From: Mactra quadrangularis
Lineage: Eukaryota; Mollusca; Bivalvia; Venerida; Mactridae
Direction of reading: 5' to 3'
NCBI GenBank assembly: GCA_025267735.1
Contig: CM046297.1
Span: forward strand, 21,602,011 to 21,666,010
DNA length: 64,000 nt
How positions within the stretch are numbered: the first letter of the stretch is position 1; the number at the start of each line of letters is the position of its first letter. Position numbers and translations under genes: made by a program. The notes under the pieces were generated by a model that was given only the letters and a program-made list of their open reading frames with translations, was not told where the DNA came from and ran no database searches. Shown one piece after another: positions 22,799 through 35,034 of the stretch.

Positions 22799-22975
22799 GA
22801 CTTTTGGTGAGTTTTCAACTTTCTGTCACAAAAAAAACCCGCAAAATTTTAAACATCTACTGTATAATTGTAACAGCTCTCTCATAAATTATATGATATC
22901 AATACTAATGAATTCATCAAATGTTATAAATGCCAAGGGAGATAACAATGCATACTATACATTACACTGTCTCAG

Positions 22976-23289
22976 TGTGTTTGTTTTGTTGGGTTTAACG
23001 CCGTAGCAACACATTTTATAGGTCATATAACGGCGGTCAGTCAACTTACTCACTCCTCCTGGAAAGGCTAAATCTCTGGATTTAGCTGATGCCAACTTCT
23101 AAGCACATACTTTCGTCAGTGACTGACAACTGTCCGACATAAATAAAAATCATTGGTAAAAGGGAGAATGGCCGTAGAAATAATTTCATGACCAAACTCC
23201 ACGAAAGTATGTCCCGCCCAGGAATCAAACCCACGACCCCTCGATCAGTAGACTTGCTTGCTACCAACTGAGCTAGCCGGGCGGCTTCA
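22976..23289 (-). mobile_element. Family A SINE, near full length
   Basis: On the minus strand it reads head (CCGCCCGGCTAGCTCAGTTG, box B GTGGGTTTGATTCC), body, and tail CGGCGTTAAACCCAACAAAA. Direct repeats CACTGTCTCAG (22965-22975) and CACTGTTTCAG (23290-23300) flank it as a target duplication with one mismatch. Transcription would be by RNA polymerase III from the internal box A and box B. Confidence 0.95.
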
Positions 23290-23734
23290 CACTGTTTCAG
23301 AGGTTGGTGCTAATTTATAAATCTATTAAAACAAAAGTAATGTTTTGTGTATGGCTTTTTTGTTATTTGTACTATGTGATCTTTTATGTATGATTTCATT
23401 GCTGAATTTTAGATAACTTTTGCTGCAACTCGAGAATGAAATGTACTTATGGAAATATTGTTTCCATAGCATGAATGTTGAACTAAATAAACAATGATAC
23501 ATGTATAATAATTCTGCAACCATGAACTTGGAATTTGTAGCAATTCAACTATTTGTACTGTGAAGGAACTTTTGGAGGGCAGTGTATTTAGGTACGTATT
23601 GTTCAACTATAGGTAAATGTATTTCTTTATGTAACAACTACAGTTAAGTAGTGGTTCCTTATAACATAAACAACATGATATTTTCTGTGTGATTTTACCT
23701 TATACTGCTTGTCAAGTTATTTCAGTCTGTAGCT

Positions 23735-23832
23735 ATGGACCTGAGGATGGTAGGGTTTGAGCTTGAGAGTGGCTTTTATGCACCTATGGGTGGTTGCTAG
23801 GGACAAGTGGAAGGTTGCTATGTGTCTAAGAG
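23735..23832 (+). repeat. Degenerate GGTTGCTATGGAC-type minisatellite
   Basis: Phrases such as TGTAGCTATGGACCTGAGGA, GGTGGTTGCTAGGGACAAG and AGGTTGCTATGTGTCTAAGA repeat at about 20-25 bp spacing. A related, longer stretch lies at 29478-29840. Confidence 0.6.
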
Positions 23833-24065
23833 TGGATTCTTTAAAGTCATATGAGTCCTAAGTAATACTTGTGTGTTGTTCAGGTTCTTTACTATACATT
23901 ATGACTTATTTGAATACCAAACTCATTATAAATATACCGGCACTATGAATATTGTTTTAGATACAAATGATGTACTTTCTCCAGGTCTTACAGTTAAGAA
24001 CTGGTATGGTTTCAATTCTATATCATATTAAGTAATTTGTAGTGCAGGCTATAAATTGTAAAATG

Positions 24066-24646
24066 TATGCGCATTAAAAATATGCTATGTTATGCGATGC
24101 TTTGATATACATGTGTCGTTCTGTTATGTGCTATGCCAAACTATGCTGTGCTATGCTTTGCTATACTATACTATGCTATGCTATGCGCAACAATGCTTTG
24201 CTATGCTGTTCTATGCAGTGCTATGCTATGAGCTAATATGCGCAACTATGCTTTGCTATGCTGTGATATGCAGTTCTATGCTTTGCGCTACTATGCTTCG
24301 AGATGTCCTATTATGCTTTGCTATGCAGCACTATGCTATGCGCTACTATTATTTGATATGCGCTAATGCTGTGCTATGCTATACTATGCAATGCTATGCT
24401 ATGCAGTAAGTACTTTGCTGTGCTATGCTAGAGCTATACTATGCAATGTTATGCTATGCACTAAGAACTTTGCAGTACTACGCAAGAGCTATACTATGCA
24501 ATGTTATGCTATGCACTAAGAACTTTGCAGTACTACGCAAGAGCTATACTATGCAATGTTATGCTATGCACTATGAACTTTGCAGTACTACGCAAGAGCT
24601 ATACTATGCAATGTTATGCTATGATATGCTATGCTATATCATACTC
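24066..24646 (+). repeat. CTATG-derived microsatellite with 55-bp super-repeat
   Basis: The region is made of interrupted CTATG/GCTAT units. From 24431 a 55-bp unit opening GAGCTATACTATGCAATGTT repeats at 24431, 24486, 24541 and 24596, exactly 55 bp apart. Open frames through it (24092-24688) are low-complexity and not credible proteins. Confidence 0.95.
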
Positions 24647-24689
24647 TTTCTTTCAATGCTTTTTTCCTTGGTTGTAGCATCAAACTGAA

Positions 24690-25876
24690 GTTGTCGAAAG
24701 TCAATGTCTGTTTGTATCGATTTCTGATTGCTAAACTTGGCGGTGCTTTGTCACAAGCACTAGACAAAATCATCAAAATGACATATATATTGACGATCAC
24801 TTTTATTGATGGTCCACAATGACATGATTACTTTCGTAGTTAGAATAAATGGCAAGCTTCTAGCACTTATACAAATACGAATAGTACAATAAAAACATAA
24901 TATGTATTATATACATTATAGTATATCGTATAGTATTTATCATAGTACTACTAATACAATAGCTTCTACTTGCACCTAAATCTATCTATCTATTTTTATA
25001 GCAATCTGATAAATGTTAAACACTTTAGTATATATACAGCCTGACCTGGATAAGCGACCCTCGGCATTCAAACATACTATAAAGTTACACAACACAGTCT
25101 TGATGTTTTTCCGTGGTGTTATCATATTAGTTACTCAGTTGTCCTGAGTCTAGATTCTCTGTCTATATGACATAACCGATGGTCATGATATGCAGGTCAG
25201 GCTGTACATCACTTTGTAAACAACATTCTATTTAAAATATATATTGATATTGTTGCCGAAATTTAATGACCGTCACTGGAAATAATTTTATGTATATTTA
25301 TATGTTATTACATGTTTGTATTGCCTATGGACAAATGTCTTTTTTGCAATAAAATTATGTCTATGTCTATGTCTATGTCTACATTATCCAAGTGTGTTGG
25401 TGTTGTAAATAACGAACGCTCAGTATTTGTCAAATTATTAACATCCATAACTCGATCATGGTACACACTATTTAAAGCAAAATTAACCTGTCCATCAAAT
25501 GTTTATATTTAAAATTGAATGTACAAGAAAGAGTAGATGATATATTATATGATTTATTTTATATGATCTATCACAAATTAATACTGGTAAATATACATGT
25601 CAATGCAGTTATAGGTCATTTACATTAAGATATCATGCAACTAATCATGTTCTATGTAAACAATGTCTCACGTCATCCTAAACGAGCTATAAATGATCAT
25701 TGAAACAATAATACATAAAACGTCATTTTTTGTTTATTTCATTTATCAAGGTCTTATCCCAGTCATGTTCATCACGTCCATCTTATTTTTCTATAAGTTC
25801 ACTATCATAGCACATGTGCTACAAACGTACATAATGAATCTACAAACACCATGTACAAAGAAAAATCAGAATGATC
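24690..25876. other. AT-rich sequence; short TCTATG microsatellite
   Basis: I see no gene here. Positions 25358-25382 are a short (TCTATG)n run. The remainder is anonymous AT-rich sequence. Confidence 0.5.
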
Positions 25877-27450
25877 TCACACCATAGACTCTGCTGTATA
25901 TTGATGTAGATCAACACCAACCGCTCCTATGACATCCAGAATGGTACACTGTAAGGATAACACGCCATATTTAAGTTTGAATACATAACTACATATAATA
26001 TTACCGATGATTGACCAAAATAAGAGATATGCTAAAGGAACAATGTAGACAGGAGAGAAAATACTATTTTGTTCGAACACGAACCATGGGACAACGGCGT
26101 ATACGATTATAATCAAACCGTAAAAACACAAAGCAACAACACCAGCATAATTCTTAGGAGAAGAAAAGCATTGATCGTATTTATCGGTACCCATGATTTT
26201 TTTCAAAATACCGATAATCGGGATAGCTATTATGAGAGCTAAAACGCAAAGTGCAAAAACAAGATCAAGCAACATTGAACAATATTAAGAGGCAAGGCAA
26301 GTATCCAAAACAAGGCTAGAAGAATTTTCCCCCTCAGTACAAACTTACTCTTCTTTTTCTCAATAGAAACCCAATCAGACAATACAGGTTCTGTTGTCTC
26401 ATCCACACCTTCCGCAGTCAGAGAAAATTGGTACTTTTTCCCTTTCTTTAACTCACCTGCGTAACATTTTGATTCAAAACCATCAATTCTTCGTGCTGTT
26501 ACATTCCATTCCATGTTTGCCTCGGATCTTTGCTTGACAACGATTCTGGTATCAGTTGATTTGACAGCCTCCCATGTAAGTGTAATACACAAACTTGATA
26601 GATGAAGTAACTGGACAAGCTTGAACTTTTTCCTTCATTACCGGTTGTTTGTCGACATTAATAAGTTGCATTTCAATCATCACGACCATGATAAAAGAAT
26701 GCACAGTATTAGCTGTCCAATTCCAGTTAGAAATCCAATTCAGACTTGAATCGACCTTGTCATGAGCAATATTCAATGCATGAATCATAGTTCCTGCAAG
26801 TTTGGAATCTCTCAGTCTTGCCATGTCGTTTTCTGATAGTTTCCCATCCCAGAATAACAGGATACGATCCGAAGAAGTTTGTCTTGATCCGTAAATACCC
26901 AAATGAGCCAACATCCGTTATTTACTATCCTTGATATCGTCTGACAGGTCTTCAATTGTTGGCATATCAGTGACCACATCAGACCGCCCAAACAATACCT
27001 CCAATAAGGTCGGTAACCAATAAAATGTATTTGCGCAGTAGTGTTGAAAGCCTTCTATACGATCTTCAATTGTTCTCACAAGGAGACTGTTACCAACACA
27101 TGCTACACAGCATTTCAAGCTCCCTGATCCATTGTTTTCTAATATCTTATTTCTTTCAATTCGTTATTTACATCTCGCTGTAGACAGAAAAGGAATACGA
27201 CTTTCCTACTTTAAAGAACATGCTTTAATCCATCTGAATCAACGAGCACTGTAACCAAAACGCTTTTAATGCCCATCACATAGTGCAATGCAGCTTTAAC
27301 AATTCCAGCCTCGACCAGAAGCTGATTGTCTTTGCCCCTCGTATCATCAGTGACAATGATGATATCCATGTTAAATATGTCTCCATCCAAAGGTGCAGGA
27401 TTCCTGTCATTGGTATTCATAGTTCCTAGATGCGGCAAAACTTTAGTCAT
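25877..27450 (-). pseudogene. Broken FN3-like / multi-pass membrane protein gene
   Basis: Minus-strand coding sequence runs for about 520 codons without introns but with several breaks. Part 1 starts at MTKVLPHLGTMN (27450) and has a Rossmann-like stretch (MDIIIVTDD, IKSVLVTVLVDSDG). A TAA follows at 27211-27213, and the frame continues (VVFLFCLQRDVNNELKEIR) to a frameshift near 27150. Part 2 (27155-26640) reads CCVACVGNSLLVRTIEDRI with an in-frame TAA at 26918-26920. After a second shift, part 3 reads CITLTWEAVKSTDTRIVVKQ to GKKYQFSLTAEG, a probable fibronectin III domain, then a hydrophobic stretch. After a third shift near 26280, part 4 has about four hydrophobic segments and ends ...TAESMV. 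I do not recognise the family. The compensating shifts could partly be assembly errors, but two stops and three shifts favour a pseudogene. Confidence 0.75.
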
Positions 27451-28348
27451 TTTTGTAACCAATACTGCTCTTGAAAGTTTCCACTCTATATAAAATGATC
27501 ACCCAGCAGCAGATTACGTTAAATATAATATATAACTATAAATCAAGCAAGTGAGACCACGGTGTTACTTTGTAGCTCACCTAATATTGATTTGGAAAGC
27601 GTTATTACCCGTCTTGCATGCGAAAATGGAACATTGAGCGGATGCGAACTCAAGTAAGCTGTGTTGAACCTCATTTTTTTCACAACCCGTGTTTTTCACA
27701 ACTTGTGAAAAACGCGTACGCAATTTTCACAACTTGTGTGAAAAACACGTTAGCATACAAATTTCATACGAGCATAGAAACGCATTTTTCACAACTTCAA
27801 ATGCTACAAAAAAAGTGTTTGAAAAATTAGAGTTTTTTGGTACTAACGCATTTTCACACATGTATTTTTTTAGTTGCCAGCGGTCAGTAATTAAGTAAAT
27901 TATTTATTTTCATGACGTGTGTTATGGCAATATTACAAACATGAAAACACCATGAAGAGTATTTACATATGAACACCAGACATATTGGGTCTTTAGGTCA
28001 CCAAGTGATTCACATGATGGGTACTTGTATATACCATATAAAGTTAAAAATATGATATAAATATAAAAAATATTAATATAAATATGATATTTAAAGATTT
28101 CTTGAACAGAACATAACAGAACAGAAGTTCTGTTCTGTTCTATAATAATGGTAAAACCATACAGTCTGGTTTTTTTGTTGTTGTGAAAGTGACATAATTT
28201 TAGCAAACTTTTTTTTAAAAAGAGGAACATGAAACTATGCTATTGATTGAACACCAACGCTCTAGGCTTAGAGGTTTTAGACGAAAAAAAAAATATTTGA
28301 TTTTTATATTGTCCATTATATTTTTTCTGTGAAAAATGAGGTTCAACG

Positions 28349-28914
28349 TAAAACCTCATTTTCACAAAGCGCGTTTTTCACAACCTGTAAAAAGACAAAT
28401 TTTGTGAAATATGAGCTCCAACGTTTGTTACAACCCGTTTTGTAATTAAAACCTGAATTGTAATAATTATTACCAAACGGATTATTACGAAAGTAATTGA
28501 ACATACAAACCCATTTTGTTATGAATCCCAAAATGTAATAAAACGTCTAGTTGTGTTAATTTTATTATAAAATATAGTTAGATACTTTAAATTACTGATA
28601 AAGAAAGACAATAATGTTTAAAAAGCAAACACAAAATGTTCAAATAGACAAATTACTTACATTTCGCCTTGTTAATTTGAATATTTCGACAGAAAAACAG
28701 AGTGTCATATTTTTTCGCAAAACGAGTTATTACTAAAGTGGTTGAACATACCAACCCGGTAATGATAAATTATTATTTCAATAAAGGTTTTTTTATAACA
28801 AAACGAGTTGTAACAAACGAAAAAAAAACGAGCGCAATTTTTACAGGTTGTGAAAAATGCGTACGCGTTTTTCGAAAGTAGTGAAAAACACGGTTTGTGA
28901 AAATGAGGTTCAAC
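28349..28914. mobile_element. Individual fold-back element, about 565 bp
   Basis: Both ends carry the AACCTCATTTTCACAAA motif in inverted orientation. The inner arms match further: ACGTTTGTTACAACCCGTTT at about 28420 pairs with AAACGAGTTGTAACAAACGA at about 28801. It abuts its neighbours without visible host sequence. Confidence 0.7.
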
Positions 28915-28925
28915 GTTGAACCTCA
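28904..28925. repeat. Perfect 22-bp palindrome at an element junction
   Basis: TGAGGTTCAAC is followed immediately by its reverse complement. The palindrome is formed by two element ends meeting head to head. Confidence 0.95.
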
Positions 28926-28998
28926 TTTTTCACAGAACGCGTTTTTCACAACCTGTGAAGAACAAGTTTGGTAAAAACGAGGTTCAACACGGCAAACT

Positions 28999-29098
28999 TG
29001 CTCAATACTGGAATATATTGCTCGCCTCGAGGTTTTATCGGCACTCTTTCACAGCAATTTTGTTACTCTTTATACAACATATGAATTCCAGTATTGAG
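28999..29098. repeat. 100-bp hairpin with GCTCAATACTGGAAT arms
   Basis: GCTCAATACTGGAAT at about 29002 and ATTCCAGTATTGAGC at about 29081 are exact inverses around a ~65-bp loop. They may be the ends of a further small MITE. Confidence 0.7.
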
Positions 29099-29384
29099 CG
29101 ACGGTAAAAAATCCGACAATGAAATCTTTATCAAATTCTCTGAAATTGACCACTGTGTTACAATTCGCAAAATATAACTCACAATTGACAAATGTTTGCA
29201 TAAATAAAAAAAAATGACCTTAAATTATATATATCAATTATATAAGCTATAATCATATTTATCTAAGTTTAATATGCATGCATCTTCCCAACATGAAAAC
29301 TTTTTTACCAATGACATATCTTATCAAATATGTTATGCTGTAGAATCTTCATGTTACCATCTATGCATAATGAATAAATATTAG

Positions 29385-29465
29385 TGTCAGGGCGGATAAT
29401 GGGTAATGTGCTTTATGCTTCATGCCCTAAGTGTCGCTAGTTTGAATCCCTCTCATCCGCTTATA
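29385..29465 (+). repeat. Degenerate tRNA-like sequence
   Basis: GCGGATAATGGGTAATG ... AGTTTGAATCCC ... ATCCGC resembles a tRNA with paired acceptor ends (GCGGAT/ATCCGC) and a box-B-like T-arm. Box A is poor and the anticodon arm is unclear, so I call it a tRNA-derived relic. Confidence 0.45.
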
Positions 29466-29477
29466 CGACTAACGCTC

Positions 29478-29840
29478 GATAGAAGTTGCTATGGACATAA
29501 ATGTCACCATGGACCTTTGTGCTGTTGCTAGGGAGGGTAACGATGATGCTAGGCCTAAATTGTTTGTAGGAAGCATTAGAGTAATTACTATGGGCAATGA
29601 AACTGTTGCTAAGTGTGCTTGAGCAGCTGCTATGGACCTCGAGGCGGTTGCTTTGGATGCAAAACTTGTTAATATGGACATTATAACAGTACCATGGGAC
29701 ATGTGTGCTCACTATGTGCCTTAGGATGGCTTCTCAATTTGCTAAAGTGGTTGCCTGTACGTATAGGTGGTGGTTAAAGAAGGCACAATACTGGCTTGTT
29801 GAAGACCTTAGGGTGGTTGCGACATTTTGCGTGCATGTTG
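29478..29840 (+). repeat. Degenerate GTTGCTATGGAC minisatellite
   Basis: Variants of GTTGCTATGGACMT recur (29483, 29526, 29627, 29647 and later as GGTTGCCTG, GGTTGCGAC) with irregular spacing. It is related to 23735-23832. It explains the overlapping open frames on the minus strand. Confidence 0.6.
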
Positions 29841-30394
29841 CGATGTTAACCATCTAAATACAATGTAAAATATTTGAAAAAAAAATGAAACATTAATTTT
29901 GTTTATCATATTCGTTTTGATATACTATAATATTAACTAATGTTGTGAAAATTACGTTAGGACTAAAAATCGAAAAATATGTCTAACGTAATTTTCACAT
30001 TGCTCATTTGTGAAAAACGCGTACGCAATTTTCACAAGTTGTGAAAATTACTAACGTGTTTTTCACAAGTTGTGAAAATTGCGTACGGGTTTTTCACAAG
30101 TTGTGAAAAACACAGGTTGTGAAAAATGAGGTTCAACATCCGTACGATGATTGCATGCTTTCATCCGATTGTCGTTGACACTTGTTGAGTTAATTGAATT
30201 TTAATTAAAACATTTAGCTAGTGCAGCCAGATGACTTGTCATTTTCTTTAGCTGAATCGCTCGTCTCCAGTGGCGTATAGAAATAAAAACAAAACAGTAT
30301 GTTTGTACCAGTTCCTAATTTGAAAAAAAAACCAGAAACAAGCGGTGCAGCAAAAGGAAAACAGCGCACTCAGTCATCATACAAGATAATTAAA

Positions 30395-30677
30395 AACCCG
30401 GGTCGATAGCGCAGTTGGTAGCGCGCCGGAATTTGAATACTCGTGCCCGAGGGGTGCGGGTTCGAATCCCACCCGGGGAGGTTATACCCTTCCATGAAAA
30501 TTTGACAATAATGTCGATTTTCCTCCATTGATTAGATAATATGGAGAAGTTTCCGGCCTTGTGGAAGGGTAGGTAAGTACTGGTTATAGACAAGGGTCCA
30601 GGAAAGCTAGGTTAGGTGCGCTGGACGCCGTAAAAGGACCTAAATTGTGTTGACACGGCGTAAACTCCAATAAATAA
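30395..30677 (+). mobile_element. tRNA-derived SINE (family B), full copy
   Basis: The tRNA-like head has box A (ATAGCGCAGTTGGTAGCGC) and box B (GGGTTCGAATCCCACCC). A body (GGAGAAGTTTCCGGCCTTGT, GGAAGGGTAGGTAAGTACTG) and the tail GACACGGCGTAAACTCCAAT follow. A perfect 14-bp target duplication ACAAGATAATTAAA flanks it (30381-30394 and 30678-30691). The intact boxes and perfect duplication indicate a fairly recent insertion. Confidence 0.96.
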
Positions 30678-30691
30678 ACAAGATAATTAAA

Positions 30692-33600
30692 GTCATCATA
30701 AATGTGATGGTAAAAATCATTGCTTAAAGTTGATAGACGTCGGAAATTTTCGCGACATTAAACGTTACTTCACAAAAATACGAATGCAACAGTCTCACTA
30801 TCGATATTAGAATAATAGTAGGTATTTTGTTTTATTTATTTCTTAATATCAGAGCAATGATTTTGGCACTTCACAACTTTAAAATAACTTTCTTGGCGCT
30901 CATTTCGTTCACTATGCTTTTATCTTCTACTTGTTACTCGTGAGTATCTTTGGTAAAGGTTATATTTGTTTTCATTTTAAGAAATTAATGTTCGTATAGA
31001 CTGGATGAATCCTTTTTCAGAGAAAAAAATCAGTTAAAATAGTGTCTAGTAAAAAAATAAAAGCAAACTTTATCTTGGGTCCATTAAAGTATTCTCTTTA
31101 GTTAAGGGTATTATTTGTCCACCTTTGTCATAATTATGAATTATAGAGTTCCGTTTAGCTGCCACTTCAGGTGTTACTATTCTTCATTAACAACACTTAG
31201 TCGGCTATTATCTGTCAGATTTTCTTTTGATGTTGGGCTATTACTTTTGATTAAGTCATACTCCGTTATTTTGAGGATTTGGGCGGACAATGTGCTCTTA
31301 TTTGATGAACAAGACGTATCCGTACCACCTTTTAATTAATCTGTGTGTACCCTGTTTATCTTTAAACACGGGTACCATACGCAGCTTAAGAACTCCAAGC
31401 TGACTGCTAGTTATGGCTACGCAACTTTGCCATACGACCATGTAATCTAACTTTAGTAAATGCAGAAAAGATGTGACTAGCTAATTAGACATTTTAATGT
31501 TGCATATATACCTCTATTTACCTATGCGTATTTTATTCGTTAGTTTTAGTGTGAAAAAATTGTTGAATATATCGTTTTTCAAGTGAACGCTGTCTTCCAA
31601 GAGGAAATTCTAAAACCTGCAGCGTTCCAAAGGTTAAACTAACTTCTTAAAAGGCAGTGAACTTTTTTATACGAAAGGATATACCATTTACGGTAAACAA
31701 ATTTGATTATTACATTTACATTTTTACTGTGCCTAAGATACAAGTCGACTCGTGGCATTTAAAATCATTTAAACAAATGGATTAAAGAATAACATTATTT
31801 TTTAATTCATCAAGTGGCTTGTTGAAGGTTTTAAAAGTCGGTTGCATTATTACTGCCAGCCTCTAGGATGCGTTTAAATAAGCTCATTAAGTTATTGTCA
31901 TCGCTTCAGGAAACAATTATTTAGATAAAATTGCTTCAAGACACACTTGCTGAAAATCAAAAAGAAGTTAAAACTTAGTCCTCGCGTACTGGATTCTTTA
32001 GGTTTGCAGATTTAGACAATTATATTACTTGTGTTAATATCTACTTACCCTAGCGTTTTAACACATTGCTAAGGAAATTTAAAATAACACGTAGTTTTAA
32101 ATGAGTGTACCTGGAGTCATTTATCATTAAAAATCGACGAAAATTGTAGAAATTTTAACTCGGTTTTAACAGATACCAGCATCTGTGGTTGGTTTCTTAG
32201 GATTACAAATTTAACCGTTTCATAATAGCCAGTGTCAAACACTTAATTCATGATAGATTTGAGACTCGTTGGTAGTGAAAGCCAAACAATTGTGAAAGAA
32301 AGTGTTTAGTCACAGCCGTAACTAAATTTGTCTTCTTAAGTAGGAAGTTAGCTGTACTTAAAAACGGAGTTGGAATAATTTGTACATTTTATGGACGCGT
32401 CAAGTGGTATGTTTCCTTGTTAATTTCATTTAAGTCGTCTGCTGTATCACGTGCAGCATCATGTTCGATAAATTTTCAAATATATATAAATCATGTTTGT
32501 ACGGACTTAAATGATAAAAGTTTTGATGAAAATTTAAAGTGACGTTGGATATCTTTAGGTGGGTATGTTTGAATATATTTGTGTGTCTGTTTGTTTTGTT
32601 TTTTGTTTATGTTTGCTGACGTCTGCTTCTCATTTTGAAAACAAACAAGCAAGTTTATTTTGAATACAAAAACTCATCACGATTTTGCTTTGATAGTATA
32701 TACACACACTCTGGATCCTTTTTACATGTAGTAGAGGGAGTGATCAAGTGGTTAAGACAATTTAATGGTAACCTTTGGATAACCAGCTCCCTATTTGCTT
32801 CGATTCACATCTAAACCTAAATCTGATGTTTCCTTTTACTCCAGACACTTAGTTTAGAATGGGTAATTAGGTGCCTTTCTTTTTGAAGGTTTTGTGTTAC
32901 AGCAAATTATTAATTCATGCTAATTATGAAGTCTGTCTCTCAAGTCTGACGAAACATTGCCCGTTTGTTCCTCCCTCCGAGCAAAGGCCACCTGTGAACA
33001 AAGGCCACTTTTCTATTTTCCCTTGGCCGGCCGTTGTTCACAGGTTGGACTGTAGTTATAAACTGTGCCACAATATTGCGGACTTACTCGTTACGAATAA
33101 GTCCAAAATAAAAACGACAATGACATGCCATGTTTACAAAATTTATTTATTGTCATATAGGTTGTTATAAACACATGGATAATCGTATACACGCATACGG
33201 AAACTCACGATTTAATGTAAGTAAAGTGTGTAATTATTATAATAAGGTAGTTCAAGCTCAGGTTAATATTGTCGAACTATACCTATTTCGATTTGGTATT
33301 TTTAGGGCATTGATAAAGCGCCCTTGAAATACGAAAGTGTGGTATCGAGATTCGGATTGGCGACTTATCAGCTTGTAAAGCCATGTTTTACTTCTAGACC
33401 ATCGGACACTCATATAACAAAAATAATTAAACGATTTTAGCTCCTCTTATGTTTAAGTTTTGATCAAAATAATATTAACATTTAGTATTATAAATATCAT
33501 GTGGATATCATTTATGTCTTTTATAAGTTTAATATGTTCACATTAGAAGTCTCTTAAAGTGCTTCAAACATGTTTTTATGTCAACACCTATCAACCGATG

Positions 33601-34685
33601 GTTTGATATAAAATCCAGACCTATTCTTTGTATTTGATATTTAAATATAAAATCCATGCCTGTATTTTCCTCTTTGTATTTTAGTAATTAATCTGCTCAA
33701 TGTACTTTTTCCTGCTCTCATTTGACAAACTGTGGTTAGCTTTATCTTCAAATATGTTTTGATGAACATTTAAATTATCATTTATTTTTAACAAATTGGT
33801 CTGTTAATATGATATGGTTTAAGTAATGATATATTTTAGTCAAAGTAAACACATTTACACATTCCTTTAGGCAAGCATTTAGAAGTAGGGCCGTGAATTG
33901 TTTTCTTGGGTCGGCGTCAGGACTATTCTTTCCTTGTTTTGATTTTTACAAGTTAGTGTCTATTGAAATTCTCATTATACTTTTAACGTTTTGGAACTCG
34001 TTAGCACTCGTTGAAACCCACACTCACGACTTGTGGTTTCTCTTTGTTCGATAGTACCAACAAAGGCATTTCACCAATACATATTCGTTTATATAACTTA
34101 ATGTATTTGGCGTGGGCGTGATTAATTGCAAAAGGTATAAATGGACATTTAACGCTTGCAACTTTTTTATGTTGACCATTTAGCGATGCCGCAATAGATC
34201 GAATCTCACCAAAATCAACACTGTGTTTTTCTTGAGCATTAACTTTATCTCCAATGCATTCTGATTTGTTTCAGACTCATTTTTATCAATGGGATGTGGG
34301 CTAATTTGGCTTACTGTTGAGGAACCAGGAAGAGGGTCCGAAAACATTAAGAAAAGTCAAATATTTTGTACTTACTTTGTGATATAAAAAATTAAAGTTC
34401 TCTTCTAAGATTTTATTTTCCTTATGAGTTAAGAATGTCATCAATACTATCCTTCAAGTTGAACTTCCTTGTTTTCTATCAATGTTTGTATACCAGTACA
34501 TTGTTTACTGTATAAAGGTCTTGTTTATGTCAACAGGTCATACAGTGTCCGGCAACATTCACCTTGCCTTGATGTTGTGTATTCAGTTTGTGGTCTTTAT
34601 CCTGTTGATATTTGTTGGACTGCTGATATTATTTTCGCTAGTCATTGTATCAATGCATTGAATTTATCAGCACCTCACTAGCTTT
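30692..34685. other. AT-rich sequence without recognisable gene
   Basis: I see no convincing exon. Positions 32736-32765 (GGGAGTGATCAAGTGGTTAAG) resemble a decayed tRNA head. 31344-31373 can form a hairpin (GTACCCTGTTT and AAACACGGGTAC). 32871-33170 has a ~100-codon open frame with no further support. Confidence 0.5.
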
Positions 34686-34698
34686 ACTATGAACTGAA

Positions 34699-35021
34699 AG
34701 CCGCTCGGCTAGCTCAGTTGGTAGCACGCAAGTCTACTGATCGAGGGGTCGTGGTTTCGATTCCCGGGCAGGGCATACTTTCGTGGAGCTTGGACATGAA
34801 ATTACTTATTCTGCCATTCTCCCTCCTACCAACGATTTTAATTATGTAGGGCAGTTGTCAGTCACTGACGAAAGTATGCGCTTAGTAGTTGGTTAACAGC
34901 TTAATCCAGAGATTTGGCCTTTCCAGGAGGAGTGAGTAGGTTGACTGGCCGCCGTTTTATGACTTATACAATCAGTTGCAACGGCGTTAAACCCAACAAA
35001 ACAAACAAAATAAACAAACAA
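34699..35021 (+). mobile_element. Family A SINE, full-length
   Basis: The complete head (GCCGCTCGGCTAGCTCAGTT, box B GTGGTTTCGATTCCCGG), body and tail (CAACGGCGTTAAACCCAACA plus A/C-rich end) are present. Target duplication ACTATGAACTGAA (34686-34698) and ACTATGAATTGAA (35022-35034) has one mismatch. This is the best reference copy in the window. Confidence 0.97.
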
Positions 35022-35034
35022 ACTATGAATTGAA

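Larger units (their letters stand above)
27662..30138. mobile_element. Cluster of fold-back elements with shared ends
   Basis: The left end (27662-27755, TGTTGAACCTCATTTTTTTC then TTTTTCACAACTTGTGAAAA) is the reverse complement of the right end (30039-30138) over about 75-95 bp with few differences. The same end motif GAGGTTCAAC recurs in both orientations at about 28347/28350, 28913/28914 and 28989, so the interval is probably several nested or tandem elements. Palindromes of the type TTTTCACAACTTGTGAAAA with GCGTACGC flank these ends. Open frames here are translations of the palindromes. Confidence 0.8.

Noticed and set aside
24092..24688. Open frames in the CTATG repeat
   Set aside because: They are low-complexity M/C/Y/A-rich translations of a microsatellite.
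26239..27118. Explaining the breaks of the FN3-like gene as small introns
   Set aside because: The gaps between pieces are too short, and in-frame stops occur within otherwise continuous protein-like sequence without GT-AG borders.
29461..29712. Two overlapping minus-strand frames (77 and 83 codons) as genes
   Set aside because: They lie in the degenerate GTTGCTATGGAC repeat and in different frames of the same strand.
30395..30480. Functional tRNA gene at the family B SINE head
   Set aside because: The tRNA-like part continues into a SINE body and the whole is flanked by a 14-bp target duplication.
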